A stretch of DNA of 34,239 nt from Clostridium polynesiense (GTDB taxonomy: Bacteria > Bacillota > Clostridia > Clostridiales > Clostridiaceae): assembly GCF_000820705.1 (NCBI RefSeq), contig NZ_CCXI01000095.1, forward strand, positions 1 through 34,239. The letters run 5' to 3'. The position numbers and the translations under genes were made by a program. Of this stretch, positions 1 to 7,074 are shown one piece after another (within the stretch, counting starts at the first letter, position 1; each line of letters begins with the position of its first letter). A model generated the notes under the pieces. The model ran no database searches. It saw nothing but the letters and a program-made list of their open reading frames with translations, and was not told the DNA's origin.

Positions 1-451
1 AAGGATTAGTAAAATTAATCAGCCACGCATCCCGGCACAGTTCCTCCATATCCTTTGCTATATCCATCATCACCGGTATAGTTCTTAAAGCTTTGGCAAA
101 GCCTCCCGGTCCTGTAGTTTCCTGCCCTATAACATTGTATTTAAGAGGAAACCTTTCATCCTTTGCTCTTGCCGCAAGTCCTCCTACTCTAAATTGAGTC
201 ACCACGAAATCAGCATCCTTAAGAGCTTCTCTTCTGTTTAAAGTAAGGCTTATATCTATATCTAACCCCGCCTTCTTAACCATCCTCTTTGCTAAATTTC
301 CAACTATATTAAGTTTTTCTTTTCCTGCCTCTATATCAACTAAATGTATTTCCTTTACTGGAAGTTCTTCCTTTCTCACTATGAATCCTTCTATGATTTC
401 AGGAGTATAAGAACTTCCTCCTCCTATTATCGCTATTTTTAATCCTGCCAT
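1..451 (-). CDS. 6-phospho-beta-glucosidase, GH4 family (partial, 3' end outside window)
   Basis: NAD-dependent glycosidase that hydrolyses phosphorylated cellobiose or other beta-glucosides delivered by the PTS, in the cytoplasm. Translating the minus strand from the ATG at 451 gives a protein beginning MAGLKIAIIGGGSSYTPEII, the GH4 Rossmann NAD-binding motif. LVDIE follows at about residue 40, then TTGPGGFAKALRTIP and INFTNP at the window edge, all typical of the LicH/CelF branch. About 150 residues are visible of a family of about 440, so the C-terminal part lies beyond base 1. A GGAGGAG ribosome binding site at 459-465 fixes the start. It is the last visible gene of the cel operon, 86 bases after celB, with a strong hairpin in the gap. 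GH4 membership is clear; exact sugar specificity is inferred from the cellobiose PTS neighbours. Confidence 0.9.
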   Translation of the reverse strand, partial: MAGLKIAIIGGGSSYTPEIIEGFIVRKEELPVKEIHLVDIEAGKEKLNIVGNLAKRMVKKAGLDIDISLTLNRREALKDADFVVTQFRVGGLAARAKDERFPLKYNVIGQETTGPGGFAKALRTIPVMMDIAKDMEELCRDAWLINFTNP

Positions 452-497
452 AATTAACTCCTCCTTCCAATATAAGTTGGTTTCACCTTGTAAAACT

Positions 498-521
498 AAG
501 TGGCACTATAAAGTGCCACTT
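498..521 (-). terminator. Intercistronic hairpin between celB and the GH4 gene
   Basis: Perfect 10-bp inverted repeat (AAGTGGCACT and AGTGCCACTT) with a 4-base loop, between the celB stop and the ribosome binding site of the glycosidase gene. On the minus strand the stem is followed by only a short, interrupted T run (AGTTTTAC), so it looks like a leaky terminator or an RNA-processing/stability hairpin rather than a full stop. Confidence 0.55.
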
Positions 522-537
522 ATATTTTTTATTAAAA

Positions 538-1866
538 TTAAGCCTGTACTGTATCAGAAACAGCTAGCTCTGCATTAGCCTTTTCTTCAGCTACCATCTT
601 CTTTTCGTAAACCTTAAAGAATGGATAGTATATGAGTGTAGTGATACCGATATTAATAAACACCAGTACAACAACTCTCCAGTCTCCTCCTGTAGCCATA
701 AAAGCACCTATTGGAGCCGGAAGCGTCCATGGAGCTAATATATGGAATCTTCCTACCAGATTCAGCTGTACTGCAAAATAAGATATTATGCTTATAACAG
801 TTGGTCCTAATATAAAAGGTATTGCAAGTATTGGGTTCATAACTAAAGGAACTCCGAAAATCATAGGCTCATTTATATTGAATATACCCGGAACAATGGA
901 GAACCTACCCACCTGTTTTAAGTATTCTGATTTAGAGAAAATCATAAGAAGACAAAGCCCTAAGGTTGCACCGGATCCTCCTATCCATATAAGCCACTGT
1001 AAAAATGGTTCAGGCGCGATGTTTGGAGCTAAGTTTCCAGCTGCAACTGCATTTGTATTCTCGGCTAAAAGCATCAGCCATATTGGTCTTATAACGGACC
1101 CTATAACTGAAACACCGTGGATACCTGCTGACCATAATAAAGTGATCAATATAACAGGAACTACAACACCGGCAAGATTATTACCCATAATATTCTTTAT
1201 AGGTGAGAACAAATCTAAAAGTCTTGCATTGATGTCAAATTTAAGAAGCACTCTTACTACCCACATTATAGTAATGATAAATGCAGCAGGTATTAAGGCT
1301 TCAAAGGATCTTGAAACGGATTCAGGCACCTGCTCAGGCATTTTTATGGTAACATTAAACTTCTTAAGAAGTCTTAAGGTTTCCACTGCAAAAATCATAG
1401 TAAGTATAGCAGTAAACATACCTGCTCCTCCAAGGTTTCCCATAGGAAGAATAAATCCCATAGGAGCTGCACCTTTTATGCCTGCTTTTGCAGCTTCAGT
1501 CATTACTGAATCTACATTTAAAGGTATAGTAGCCATTAAGAAGGCTGCTAAAGAAAGAACACCTCCGCTTATTCCATCCAGCTTATAGGATTTGGCCAGA
1601 CTGTATCCCATACCATAAGCTGCATAAAGGGACATTAGTCCCACAGTAAGCCTAAATGGTATCATTATGTCGCCTACATAGGGTTTTACAAAGTCTGCCA
1701 GGGGCTTGTAAGGCGGCTGGGCAATGATTATAAAGAATGATCCTACGATGATTAATGATAACGTGGATATAACTCCGTCTCTTATAGCTCTTAAATGTCT
1801 CTGCTCAGATAGACGAGCCATTGGCGGCATGAATTTTTCTTCAAGCCAAAGTAAAAATGCGTTCAT
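538..1866 (-). CDS. celB: PTS lactose/cellobiose-family transporter subunit IIC
   Basis: Membrane channel subunit of a phosphotransferase system that imports cellobiose or a related beta-glucoside and phosphorylates it. The 442-residue protein has the family's usual length, starts MNAFLLWLEEKFMPPMARLSEQRHL and has about ten hydrophobic segments. The central GIHGVSVIGSVIRPIW and the conserved PGIFNINEPMIFGVPLVMNP signature (about residues 325-345) are hallmarks of the CelB/LicC IIC family. The ATG at 1866 follows an AAAGGGG ribosome binding site. It is 76 bases downstream of celA in the same operon and upstream of the GH4 hydrolase. No IIA (celC) gene is visible here, so IIA must come from beyond the window edge or elsewhere. 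Confidence 0.93.
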   Translation of the reverse strand: MNAFLLWLEEKFMPPMARLSEQRHLRAIRDGVISTLSLIIVGSFFIIIAQPPYKPLADFVKPYVGDIMIPFRLTVGLMSLYAAYGMGYSLAKSYKLDGISGGVLSLAAFLMATIPLNVDSVMTEAAKAGIKGAAPMGFILPMGNLGGAGMFTAILTMIFAVETLRLLKKFNVTIKMPEQVPESVSRSFEALIPAAFIITIMWVVRVLLKFDINARLLDLFSPIKNIMGNNLAGVVVPVILITLLWSAGIHGVSVIGSVIRPIWLMLLAENTNAVAAGNLAPNIAPEPFLQWLIWIGGSGATLGLCLLMIFSKSEYLKQVGRFSIVPGIFNINEPMIFGVPLVMNPILAIPFILGPTVISIISYFAVQLNLVGRFHILAPWTLPAPIGAFMATGGDWRVVVLVFINIGITTLIYYPFFKVYEKKMVAEEKANAELAVSDTVQA

Positions 1867-1942
1867 GAGTATCCCCCTTTAATATAAAATTATGTTATTA
1901 AAAATAATAATAACCAAATTAATAAAAATAATTTAAATGATA

Positions 1943-2251
1943 TTATTTAGCATGCTTTTTAATCTGTTCTAAAACCTTAGGAGCACCAATTGGGGTGTAA
2001 CCTGTTGGAACTATAAGTTCTACAGGAACTCCTGCTGAGTTTGCCTGCTCTTCAAAAACCTTAAATCTGTGCTTAACCTGAGGAGCTACTATGGCAAGAT
2101 CATACATACCGGATTTAAGCTCGTCCTCAAATTCTCCTGTGCCTACTGCTTTTATTTCTAATGGAAAGCCTTGTTTTTCCGCTTCCTTTTTTATCGCTTT
2201 TACCACTATTGCTGATGACATTCCTCCGGAGCACACCATTAAAACTTTCAT
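1943..2251 (-). CDS. celA: PTS lactose/cellobiose-family subunit IIB
   Basis: Cytoplasmic phosphocarrier that passes phosphate from IIA to the sugar bound by IIC. At 102 residues it has the family's normal size. The phosphorylated cysteine is Cys7 in MKVLMVCSGGMSSAIVVKAI, and YDLAIVAPQVKHRF and the C-terminal IPTGYTPIGAPK-like stretch also fit. The ATG at 2251 has an AAGGAGG ribosome binding site. It is the first gene of the operon, with a start codon 26 bases from the start site predicted from the sigma-54 promoter upstream. Order is celA-celB-GH4. Confidence 0.93.
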   Translation of the reverse strand: MKVLMVCSGGMSSAIVVKAIKKEAEKQGFPLEIKAVGTGEFEDELKSGMYDLAIVAPQVKHRFKVFEEQANSAGVPVELIVPTGYTPIGAPKVLEQIKKHAK

Positions 2252-2287
2252 ATACTATACCTCCTTTTACATTATGTTAAATATATC

Positions 2288-2304
2288 AGCAATAATCGTG
2301 CCAA
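2288..2304 (-). promoter_or_regulatory. Sigma-54 (RpoN) -24/-12 promoter of the cel operon
   Basis: The minus strand reads TTGGCACGATTATTGCT, matching the full sigma-54 consensus (YTGGCACGRNNNTTGCW) with correct GG-to-GC spacing. The -24 element is 2298-2304 and the -12 element 2288-2292. Transcription should begin near 2277, giving a 26-base leader before celA. Sigma-54 control of cel/lic/lev-type PTS operons through PRD-containing LevR/CelR-type activators is established in Firmicutes. No such activator gene lies in this window. Confidence 0.9.
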
Positions 2305-2341
2305 CTATCTGAATTTAGCTGTACACAACGTTTTCAAACCC

Positions 2342-2415
2342 AGTGTATCTTAAGATACACTCTGATACACTGCATTTTCACTATATTTGATACACTTATT
2401 TTTTAATTGATACAG
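2342..2415 (-). promoter_or_regulatory. Probable activator-binding array: 20-bp palindrome plus three GATACA(C/G) repeats
   Basis: A perfect 20-bp palindrome (AGTGTATCTTAAGATACACT, 2342-2361) is followed by direct copies of its half-site: TGATACACT at 2363-2371, TGATACACT at 2388-2396 and TGATACAG at 2408-2415. The start-to-start steps of the GATACA half-sites are 10, 25 and 20 bases, and all lie about 65-140 bases upstream of the predicted sigma-54 start. This is where an enhancer-binding activator would be expected. The identity of the binding protein is inferred, not seen. Confidence 0.65.
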
Positions 2416-2430
2416 ATTCTATAAATTAAA

Positions 2431-2467
2431 ACACCGCTTTTATTTTATCTAATATAAAAAGCGGTGT
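2431..2467 (-). terminator. Intrinsic terminator after the 2510-3088 gene
   Basis: Perfect 11-bp stem (ACACCGCTTTT with AAAAGCGGTGT) and a 15-base loop. On the minus strand it ends in GTGTTTTAATTT. It separates the unknown/phosphoesterase pair from the cel regulatory region. Confidence 0.8.
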
Positions 2468-2509
2468 CTTATTAACCTCAGAACTTATATTTAAGTCCAA
2501 TGACATTTA

Positions 2510-3088
2510 TCAGGTTATAAAAACAAAGTCCTCTATGTTTTTATTCTTTTGAACATTCTCATACATTAGTTCCTGAGTAATATTTATATTATTTTTGTCG
2601 TAGAGCCTTAAAAGGGTGATTCCATCTAAAGCTTCATTCTGAGTCAAAGGCCAAATTTTTAAAAAATATCTCTCTCCAGAAGTTTTAACCTTTATAGTTT
2701 GGCTTTTCACTTCAGTTTCTATATGATCTATCAAATAATCTCTGTTATCCCCGGAAATTATCATATACTTTCCTTCATCTGTACTTATAATTCTGGAGAA
2801 ACATCTGGTATCCCCGTAATTAATCCAACTTAATTTAAGCCTGCGGTTATATCCTTTAATGTAAACAGCAACTCCAAATTCCCCGTGATAAATAAAGGAT
2901 ATTATCCTTGCATTATCCACATATCTCAAATCCAGCAATGATACTTCCCCAGTATTTTTCAAAATGTGGGATTCGATACTTTTAAGCATACAATAACCGT
3001 TATCTTTCACTATATAGTCTGTGTTTTTATTTAAAAAATAAAATAAAAATATAAGTTCCAGTAATAAAGCGGAAATTAATAAATTCAT
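2510..3088 (-). CDS. Unknown membrane-anchored protein
   Basis: I do not recognise this 192-residue protein. It has a single N-terminal hydrophobic segment (residues 2-20, NLLISALLLELIFLFYFLNK) that reads as a signal anchor. The rest is a polar, mixed alpha/beta domain that would face outward or stay near the membrane. There is no lipobox, and the only cysteines (near residues 33, 96) do not form a recognisable motif. The ATG at 3088 follows GGAGGTGA with 7-base spacing. It lies 60 bases downstream of the metallophosphoesterase gene on the same strand, with no terminator between them and one strong terminator after it. The two are therefore probably co-transcribed, which is the only functional hint. 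Confidence 0.7.
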   Translation of the reverse strand: MNLLISALLLELIFLFYFLNKNTDYIVKDNGYCMLKSIESHILKNTGEVSLLDLRYVDNARIISFIYHGEFGVAVYIKGYNRRLKLSWINYGDTRCFSRIISTDEGKYMIISGDNRDYLIDHIETEVKSQTIKVKTSGERYFLKIWPLTQNEALDGITLLRLYDKNNINITQELMYENVQKNKNIEDFVFIT

Positions 3089-3148
3089 GGATCAATCACC
3101 TCCTAAGATAATTATAGCATTATTCTTTAAATCTTCTATTAGGTTAAA

Positions 3149-4330
3149 TTAGTTATTAAAATTTAATTTAATGTTTACAACTTCACTTTGAGAACCTATC
3201 CTCATAGGCGGTCCCCAGGTTCCATATCCTGAAGAAACGATAATATTAAAGTGATTTTTGTTAAGGTGTCCATAATCTATTTCATATATTCTGCTGGTTA
3301 TAAGGCTATTGGGATATAGCTGTCCTTTATGTGTATGTCCTGACAGCATTAAATCTATGTTTTCCTTATGGGCTTCATCAATATCTTTAGGGGTGTGATC
3401 TATTAATATTATAGGAAGATTGATGTTAGCCTTGTCTAGTATATCCTTCAGCGCTTTTCTTTTTATCCCTGATCTATTAATTGAAGCATCATCCCTGCCA
3501 ACTATATATAAGCCATTTCCTATTAAAAGGGCTCTGTCTCTAAGTACCTGAACTCCTGCTTTTTTTTCAAGCTCCTCTGTGATCTGTTCATCCATTCCCA
3601 TCATAATATCGTGATTTCCCAAAACAGCAAAAGTACCGTATTTGCTTTTAATATTTTTAAATTCCTCTGCCATCTTCTTTTCTAAAAAAGGTTTTATAGT
3701 ACTGTCTACTATATCACCGGCTAAAATTACTATATGAGGATTCAGTGAATTTATTTCTGATACCATATTTCTTAATCTTTTATTCTCGATAATGCTTCCA
3801 AGATGAATATCTGAAACCATTACTATATTAATACTTTTTCCAAGGGAGGATTTTTTATTTATGTCAACGGAGTATTCCTTTATAATTGTATGTGACGCAT
3901 TATAGTATCCCTTTATTAATACCGTTGAAATCATTATTAACATAAGAAGAGAAATTATAATATTAAAGTTTTTGTATCCGGTTATAAAATCCGGTATAAA
4001 TTTTATCTTATTATTTAAATAACGTAATGTGTCCATTGCAGCAAAAAATAATAAAAGATAAAACATAATTCCCATATAGTATACTCCAATATACTCAAAT
4101 ATATTAACAACTTGTGGAGACACATGATTTTCTGAAACCCTTGCAATTATATAGGATAATGATACTATCCAAAATAAAAGCCAAAAGCATAAACCGCTCA
4201 CCTTTGTCAAATGGCTGATCCTTTCAAAGGTTCTCATACCTATATAATAATTTACTGACAGATAAATTCCTAATGCTATTAATGAGAAAATAATAAACCT
4301 GAAGCTCATTTTAATATCCTTTCCTCTCAT
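3149..4330 (-). CDS. Membrane-anchored metallophosphoesterase (YkuE/YaeI-like)
   Basis: Calcineurin-like phosphoesterase using a two-metal centre. Residues 1-145 hold about four transmembrane segments, and the catalytic domain occupies about residues 165-393. The full metal-ligand set is visible: Asp174 and His176 in VMVSDIHLG, Asp206 in LAGDIVDS, Asn239-His240 in VLGNHD, His312 in IDHTP, and His332/His334 in LSGHTHKGQLYP. The GHTHKGQ motif is typical of the YkuE/YaeI group, some members of which act on cell-envelope lipids (UDP-diacylglucosamine or similar); the substrate here is not known. The ATG at 4330 has AAGGAG 6 bases upstream; a second ATG at 4309 is possible. It probably forms an operon with the unknown gene at 2510-3088. 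Confidence 0.88.
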   Translation of the reverse strand: MRGKDIKMSFRFIIFSLIALGIYLSVNYYIGMRTFERISHLTKVSGLCFWLLFWIVSLSYIIARVSENHVSPQVVNIFEYIGVYYMGIMFYLLLFFAAMDTLRYLNNKIKFIPDFITGYKNFNIIISLLMLIMISTVLIKGYYNASHTIIKEYSVDINKKSSLGKSINIVMVSDIHLGSIIENKRLRNMVSEINSLNPHIVILAGDIVDSTIKPFLEKKMAEEFKNIKSKYGTFAVLGNHDIMMGMDEQITEELEKKAGVQVLRDRALLIGNGLYIVGRDDASINRSGIKRKALKDILDKANINLPIILIDHTPKDIDEAHKENIDLMLSGHTHKGQLYPNSLITSRIYEIDYGHLNKNHFNIIVSSGYGTWGPPMRIGSQSEVVNIKLNFNN

Positions 4331-4365
4331 AGGTTACTCCTTAATATTAACTTTTGCTTTTACTC

Positions 4366-4374
4366 ATTCTATCA
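4366..4374 (-). promoter_or_regulatory. Extended -10 promoter candidate for the metallophosphoesterase gene
   Basis: The minus strand reads TGATAGAAT, a TGN extended -10 element, 36 bases upstream of the start codon. No good -35 is apparent, which an extended -10 can tolerate. Confidence 0.4.
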
Positions 4375-4418
4375 CAGCTTATGAGATATTATAATTCTTT
4401 TCTCTTTATTTAATCAAT

Positions 4419-4459
4419 AAAAGGCTGCAGTCTCCTATAAACACAGGCTGCAGCCTTTT
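4419..4459 (-). terminator. Terminator after the ferritin-like gene
   Basis: Perfect 12-bp stem (AAAAGGCTGCAG with CTGCAGCCTTTT) and a 17-base loop. On the minus strand it runs into TTTTATT. It lies just past the stop codon at 4473. Confidence 0.85.
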
Positions 4460-4472
4460 ATCAAAAAACACA

Positions 4473-5051
4473 CTATTCTCTATGTTTCTTCTTTTTATTC
4501 TGGTTTTTCTTTACTTCATCCTTTTCCTTAGAAAGATACTTATTGTATATATTGGTAAAAAGCTTTAAATGATACTCTTCATCCATTATTATTCTTTCTA
4601 TAAGCTGTCTTATGTATTTATCTCCTATCATCTCCAAATGTTTTCTGTAATTTTCTATAGCTTCTGATTCAGCCCTCATAGCAGCCTTTATCATATCAAA
4701 TATATTATCAGAATAATCTACGTTAGAAGCCTTCCAGTATTCCCATTCACTGCAGCTGCAGGCAATAAAAGCAGGCTTCCTTCCTAAAAGCTTTATAGCT
4801 TTTCCTAGAAGCTCCAGGTGTTTCATTTCAATTATAGAAATACCCCCTATAAGCTCCCCATAGTCCTTATATTTATCTTCGCTGACTATATGCTGAAAAC
4901 TATATAAAGATACCGCAGTAAATTCACTTATAATCCCTGCATAATCCTGCAAAAGCAGGTTTGCATAAAACACATTTTCCTTCTCTACTTTAACCTCCGG
5001 ATAAGGTTTATTAACCATGTACTTACCCTGTTTACAATGATCCGACGGCAT
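4473..5051 (-). CDS. Ferritin-like (rubrerythrin/bacterioferritin-type) di-iron protein
   Basis: Four-helix-bundle protein expected to bind two metal ions and to act in iron handling or peroxide/oxygen protection. Numbered from the ATG at 5051 (192 residues), likely ligands are Glu43, Glu75 and His78 (EMKH), Glu128, and Glu158 and His161 (EEYH). A cysteine-containing insert, FIACSCSEWEYWKAS, lies at about residues 95-109, and the C-terminus is a very basic Lys-rich tail. There is no rubredoxin-like CxxC domain. An upstream GTG at 5066 would add five residues, but GGGGAG is placed 7 bases before the ATG at 5051, so I use that. The gene follows the MATE gene by 63 bases and has its own terminator. 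Its ribosome binding site sits in a hairpin (5061-5098). Confidence 0.82.
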   Translation of the reverse strand: MPSDHCKQGKYMVNKPYPEVKVEKENVFYANLLLQDYAGIISEFTAVSLYSFQHIVSEDKYKDYGELIGGISIIEMKHLELLGKAIKLLGRKPAFIACSCSEWEYWKASNVDYSDNIFDMIKAAMRAESEAIENYRKHLEMIGDKYIRQLIERIIMDEEYHLKLFTNIYNKYLSKEKDEVKKNQNKKKKHRE

Positions 5052-5060
5052 AAAAATACT

Positions 5061-5098
5061 CCCCACAACATATTCATCTTACATAATATGCTGTGAGG
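5061..5098 (-). terminator. Hairpin overlapping the ribosome binding site of the ferritin-like gene
   Basis: Two 13-base arms (5061-5073 and 5086-5098) pair with two G-U pairs on the minus-strand RNA. The stem begins 17 bases after the MATE stop codon and is followed by AGTATTTTTATG, so it resembles a terminator. The GGGG of the next gene's ribosome binding site (5059-5064) forms the 3' arm. It may terminate or attenuate mate transcription, or mask translation of the ferritin-like gene. Confidence 0.5.
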
Positions 5099-5114
5099 AA
5101 AGAATTTGCTACAC

Positions 5115-6500
5115 TTATATATTTCCCTGTTTTGTTTTAGTTTCCCAGTTTAAAATTTTGCCTTTTTTTATAATTATTAAAAATATTGCAGTAAGTATAA
5201 CTCCTTTAAATACACTGCTCATGCTTATACTCCACCAAATGCCGTTAAGCCCCAAAGGTGTATTGTTGGACAAAATATCTGCAGCTGGAACCCTTAATCC
5301 TGTAAATATAATACTTATAAGAGAAGGGAACATAGTTCTTCCTAAACCGTTAAAAGCTCCTTTTGTAGTTATTTCTATACACATAAACAGCTGAGAATAG
5401 GATAATATCCTTAAATAATCCGCTCCAATTTTAATTGACTCAGGATCGTGAGGAACAAACATTTTAAATATATCCCCACCAAGAAGCATCAGCACAAGAG
5501 TTGCAAATATACCAACTCCCACAGCCATTGCCATGGTATAAATATACCCTTTAATTATTCTGTCTTTTTTACCTGCTCCATAATTCTGCCCCACAAAAGC
5601 GCTTAAGGCTGTGGAAAGTCCTCCTGCAGTCATCCATGATATAGCTTCTATCTGAGAGCCTATTTTTTGAACCCCTATAGGTTCCGCTCCCCACTTTGCT
5701 ATTATCCTTGCTATAAGCATAGCAAATATAGTAAATAATCCTTCCTGAAATGCAACAGGTATTCCTAATCTTATAATAGAATTAGCATAATCCTTGTTCA
5801 GCTTTTCAAATATATTAAATTTAAAGTATTCCTCTTTTCCCCTAACAATTCTGTAAATAAAACATACTGATACAAGTATCTGTGCCAGTACAGTTGCTAA
5901 AGCTGCTCCTTCAACGCCCATAGCTTTAAAAGGACCTATTCCAAAAATCATTATTGGGTCAAAAATTATATTAAAAATCAACCCCAGGGTATTAATTTTC
6001 AGAGGAGTACTGGAATCTCCAGCACCGTTAAATATTGCAGTAAACACAGGATTAATAAAATAAAATATCAGGCCAGCACAAATTATCATCAGATAACTTT
6101 CAGCCATATTTATAACTCCTGTATCACCTAATTTAAAAAAACCTATTAACTGCTTTCTAAAAATAAATATAAATAATGCATAAGTAGTAGAAAGTATAAG
6201 ATTTATTTGAATACTGGTAGATATGTAATGCTTCACGGAACTGATATCTTTTCTGCCTAAATTCTGTGATACCTTTACTTCAGCACCAATTTTAGATATT
6301 ATGATAAAAGCCATGGCAAACCATGTAAAAAAACCTGCAGTCCCTACTGCGGCAACCTCCTTAGTTCCAACCTGTCCTATCCAGAACATATCTGTTATAT
6401 TATAGGCGGTCTGTAAAAACGATGTTCCCATTATAGGCAGCGCAAGCTTTAATAATCCCTTGGATATACTACCGTTAACTAAATCAATATTTCTGCTCAA
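5115..6500 (-). CDS. MATE family multidrug/toxin efflux transporter
   Basis: Cation-coupled exporter of the multidrug and toxic compound extrusion family, in the cytoplasmic membrane. The 461-residue length and about twelve hydrophobic segments fit. It has the conserved N-terminal pattern LALPIMGTSFLQTAYNITDM followed by FWIGQVG. The mid-protein repeat (GIPVAFQEGLFTIFAMLIARI, then SALSAFVGQNYGAGKKDR) marks the second half of the MATE fold. The start is a TTG at 6500, with GGGGGA 6 bases upstream and no better in-frame ATG. It stands divergent to acylphosphatase and 63 bases upstream of the ferritin-like gene. The transported substrate cannot be told from sequence. Confidence 0.9.
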   Translation of the reverse strand: MSRNIDLVNGSISKGLLKLALPIMGTSFLQTAYNITDMFWIGQVGTKEVAAVGTAGFFTWFAMAFIIISKIGAEVKVSQNLGRKDISSVKHYISTSIQINLILSTTYALFIFIFRKQLIGFFKLGDTGVINMAESYLMIICAGLIFYFINPVFTAIFNGAGDSSTPLKINTLGLIFNIIFDPIMIFGIGPFKAMGVEGAALATVLAQILVSVCFIYRIVRGKEEYFKFNIFEKLNKDYANSIIRLGIPVAFQEGLFTIFAMLIARIIAKWGAEPIGVQKIGSQIEAISWMTAGGLSTALSAFVGQNYGAGKKDRIIKGYIYTMAMAVGVGIFATLVLMLLGGDIFKMFVPHDPESIKIGADYLRILSYSQLFMCIEITTKGAFNGLGRTMFPSLISIIFTGLRVPAADILSNNTPLGLNGIWWSISMSSVFKGVILTAIFLIIIKKGKILNWETKTKQGNI

Positions 6501-6598
6501 TTATAATCCCCCTTTGCTGCGACAAATTAAGTATATTGCTAATATAGGCTAAAATCAATATACATTTACAAATCTTTAATTATACATTATACATTCTT

Positions 6599-6607
6599 TG
6601 ATATAAT
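6599..6607 (+). promoter_or_regulatory. Extended -10 promoter candidate for acylphosphatase
   Basis: TGATATAAT (TGN plus perfect TATAAT) lies 43 bases before the acylphosphatase start. No convincing -35 is seen at 17-bp spacing. An alternative pair, TTTACA (6565-6570) and TATACA (6588-6593) with 17-bp spacing, is also present. Confidence 0.5.
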
Positions 6608-6649
6608 ATTTATAAAAATATACAAGGAGATTATTGAAGGGAGATTAAT

Positions 6650-6925
6650 ATGATAAAAAGACTAAATATATTAGTTAAAGGAAGAGTTCAGGGAGTAGGT
6701 TTCAGATATCATGCAGCCTATGCTGCAGATAAACATAACATAACCGGCTGGGCAAAAAATCTCTTTGATGGAGATGTGGAAATAGAAGCCCAGGGTGAAG
6801 AAGAAAATCTGGATAAATTCATAAGAGAACTTTATAAAGGCAATGGCTTTATAAAAATCACTTCAATGGATAAAAAAATAATTTCTGAAAAAACTAATGA
6901 AAAGAAATTTAAAGCCCTTTATTAG
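6650..6925 (+). CDS. acyP: Acylphosphatase
   Basis: Small cytoplasmic enzyme that hydrolyses the carboxyl-phosphate bond of acyl phosphates such as acetyl phosphate or carbamoyl phosphate. At 91 residues it has the family's usual size. The signature GRVQGVGFRY (residues 11-20) supplies catalytic Arg19, and GWAKNLFDGDVEIEAQG supplies catalytic Asn37. The ATG at 6650 has AGGGAG 6 bases upstream. It appears monocistronic: 149 bases separate it from the purine permease, and the two could share a transcript, but the permease has its own structured leader. Confidence 0.95.
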   Translation: MIKRLNILVKGRVQGVGFRYHAAYAADKHNITGWAKNLFDGDVEIEAQGEEENLDKFIRELYKGNGFIKITSMDKKIISEKTNEKKFKALY

Positions 6926-6990
6926 CTGTAGATTTTACGAATAATTTTATAATAATTACAAAAATATTAAATATATGCAATAAACGTTTA

Positions 6991-7042
6991 CCTGCACTCC
7001 AATCTTTGGTAGAATAATATCTGCATTGTAGTTCAGTGCGGG
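6991..7042 (+). promoter_or_regulatory. Structured leader of the purine permease (unassigned)
   Basis: CCTGCACT (6991-6998) can pair with AGTGCGGG (7035-7042), giving an 8-bp stem with one G-U pair around a 36-base interior that includes a small CCAA/TTGG hairpin. It sits just before the permease ribosome binding site (AGGATGA, 7064-7070), in a G-rich stretch. It does not match the guanine/adenine riboswitch core that I know. It could be a regulatory RNA or simply a folded leader. Confidence 0.35.
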
Positions 7043-7074
7043 TGGGGGAGGGAACATAAAAAAAGGATGAGAAA

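Noticed and set aside
788-1588. 266-codon open frame on the plus strand
   Set aside because: It lies wholly antisense to celB, has no ribosome binding site or family features, and is explained by the codon bias of the real gene.
6926-7074. Guanine/adenine riboswitch before the purine permease
   Set aside because: The conserved purine riboswitch core and loop-loop sequences are not present; only an unassigned stem is seen.
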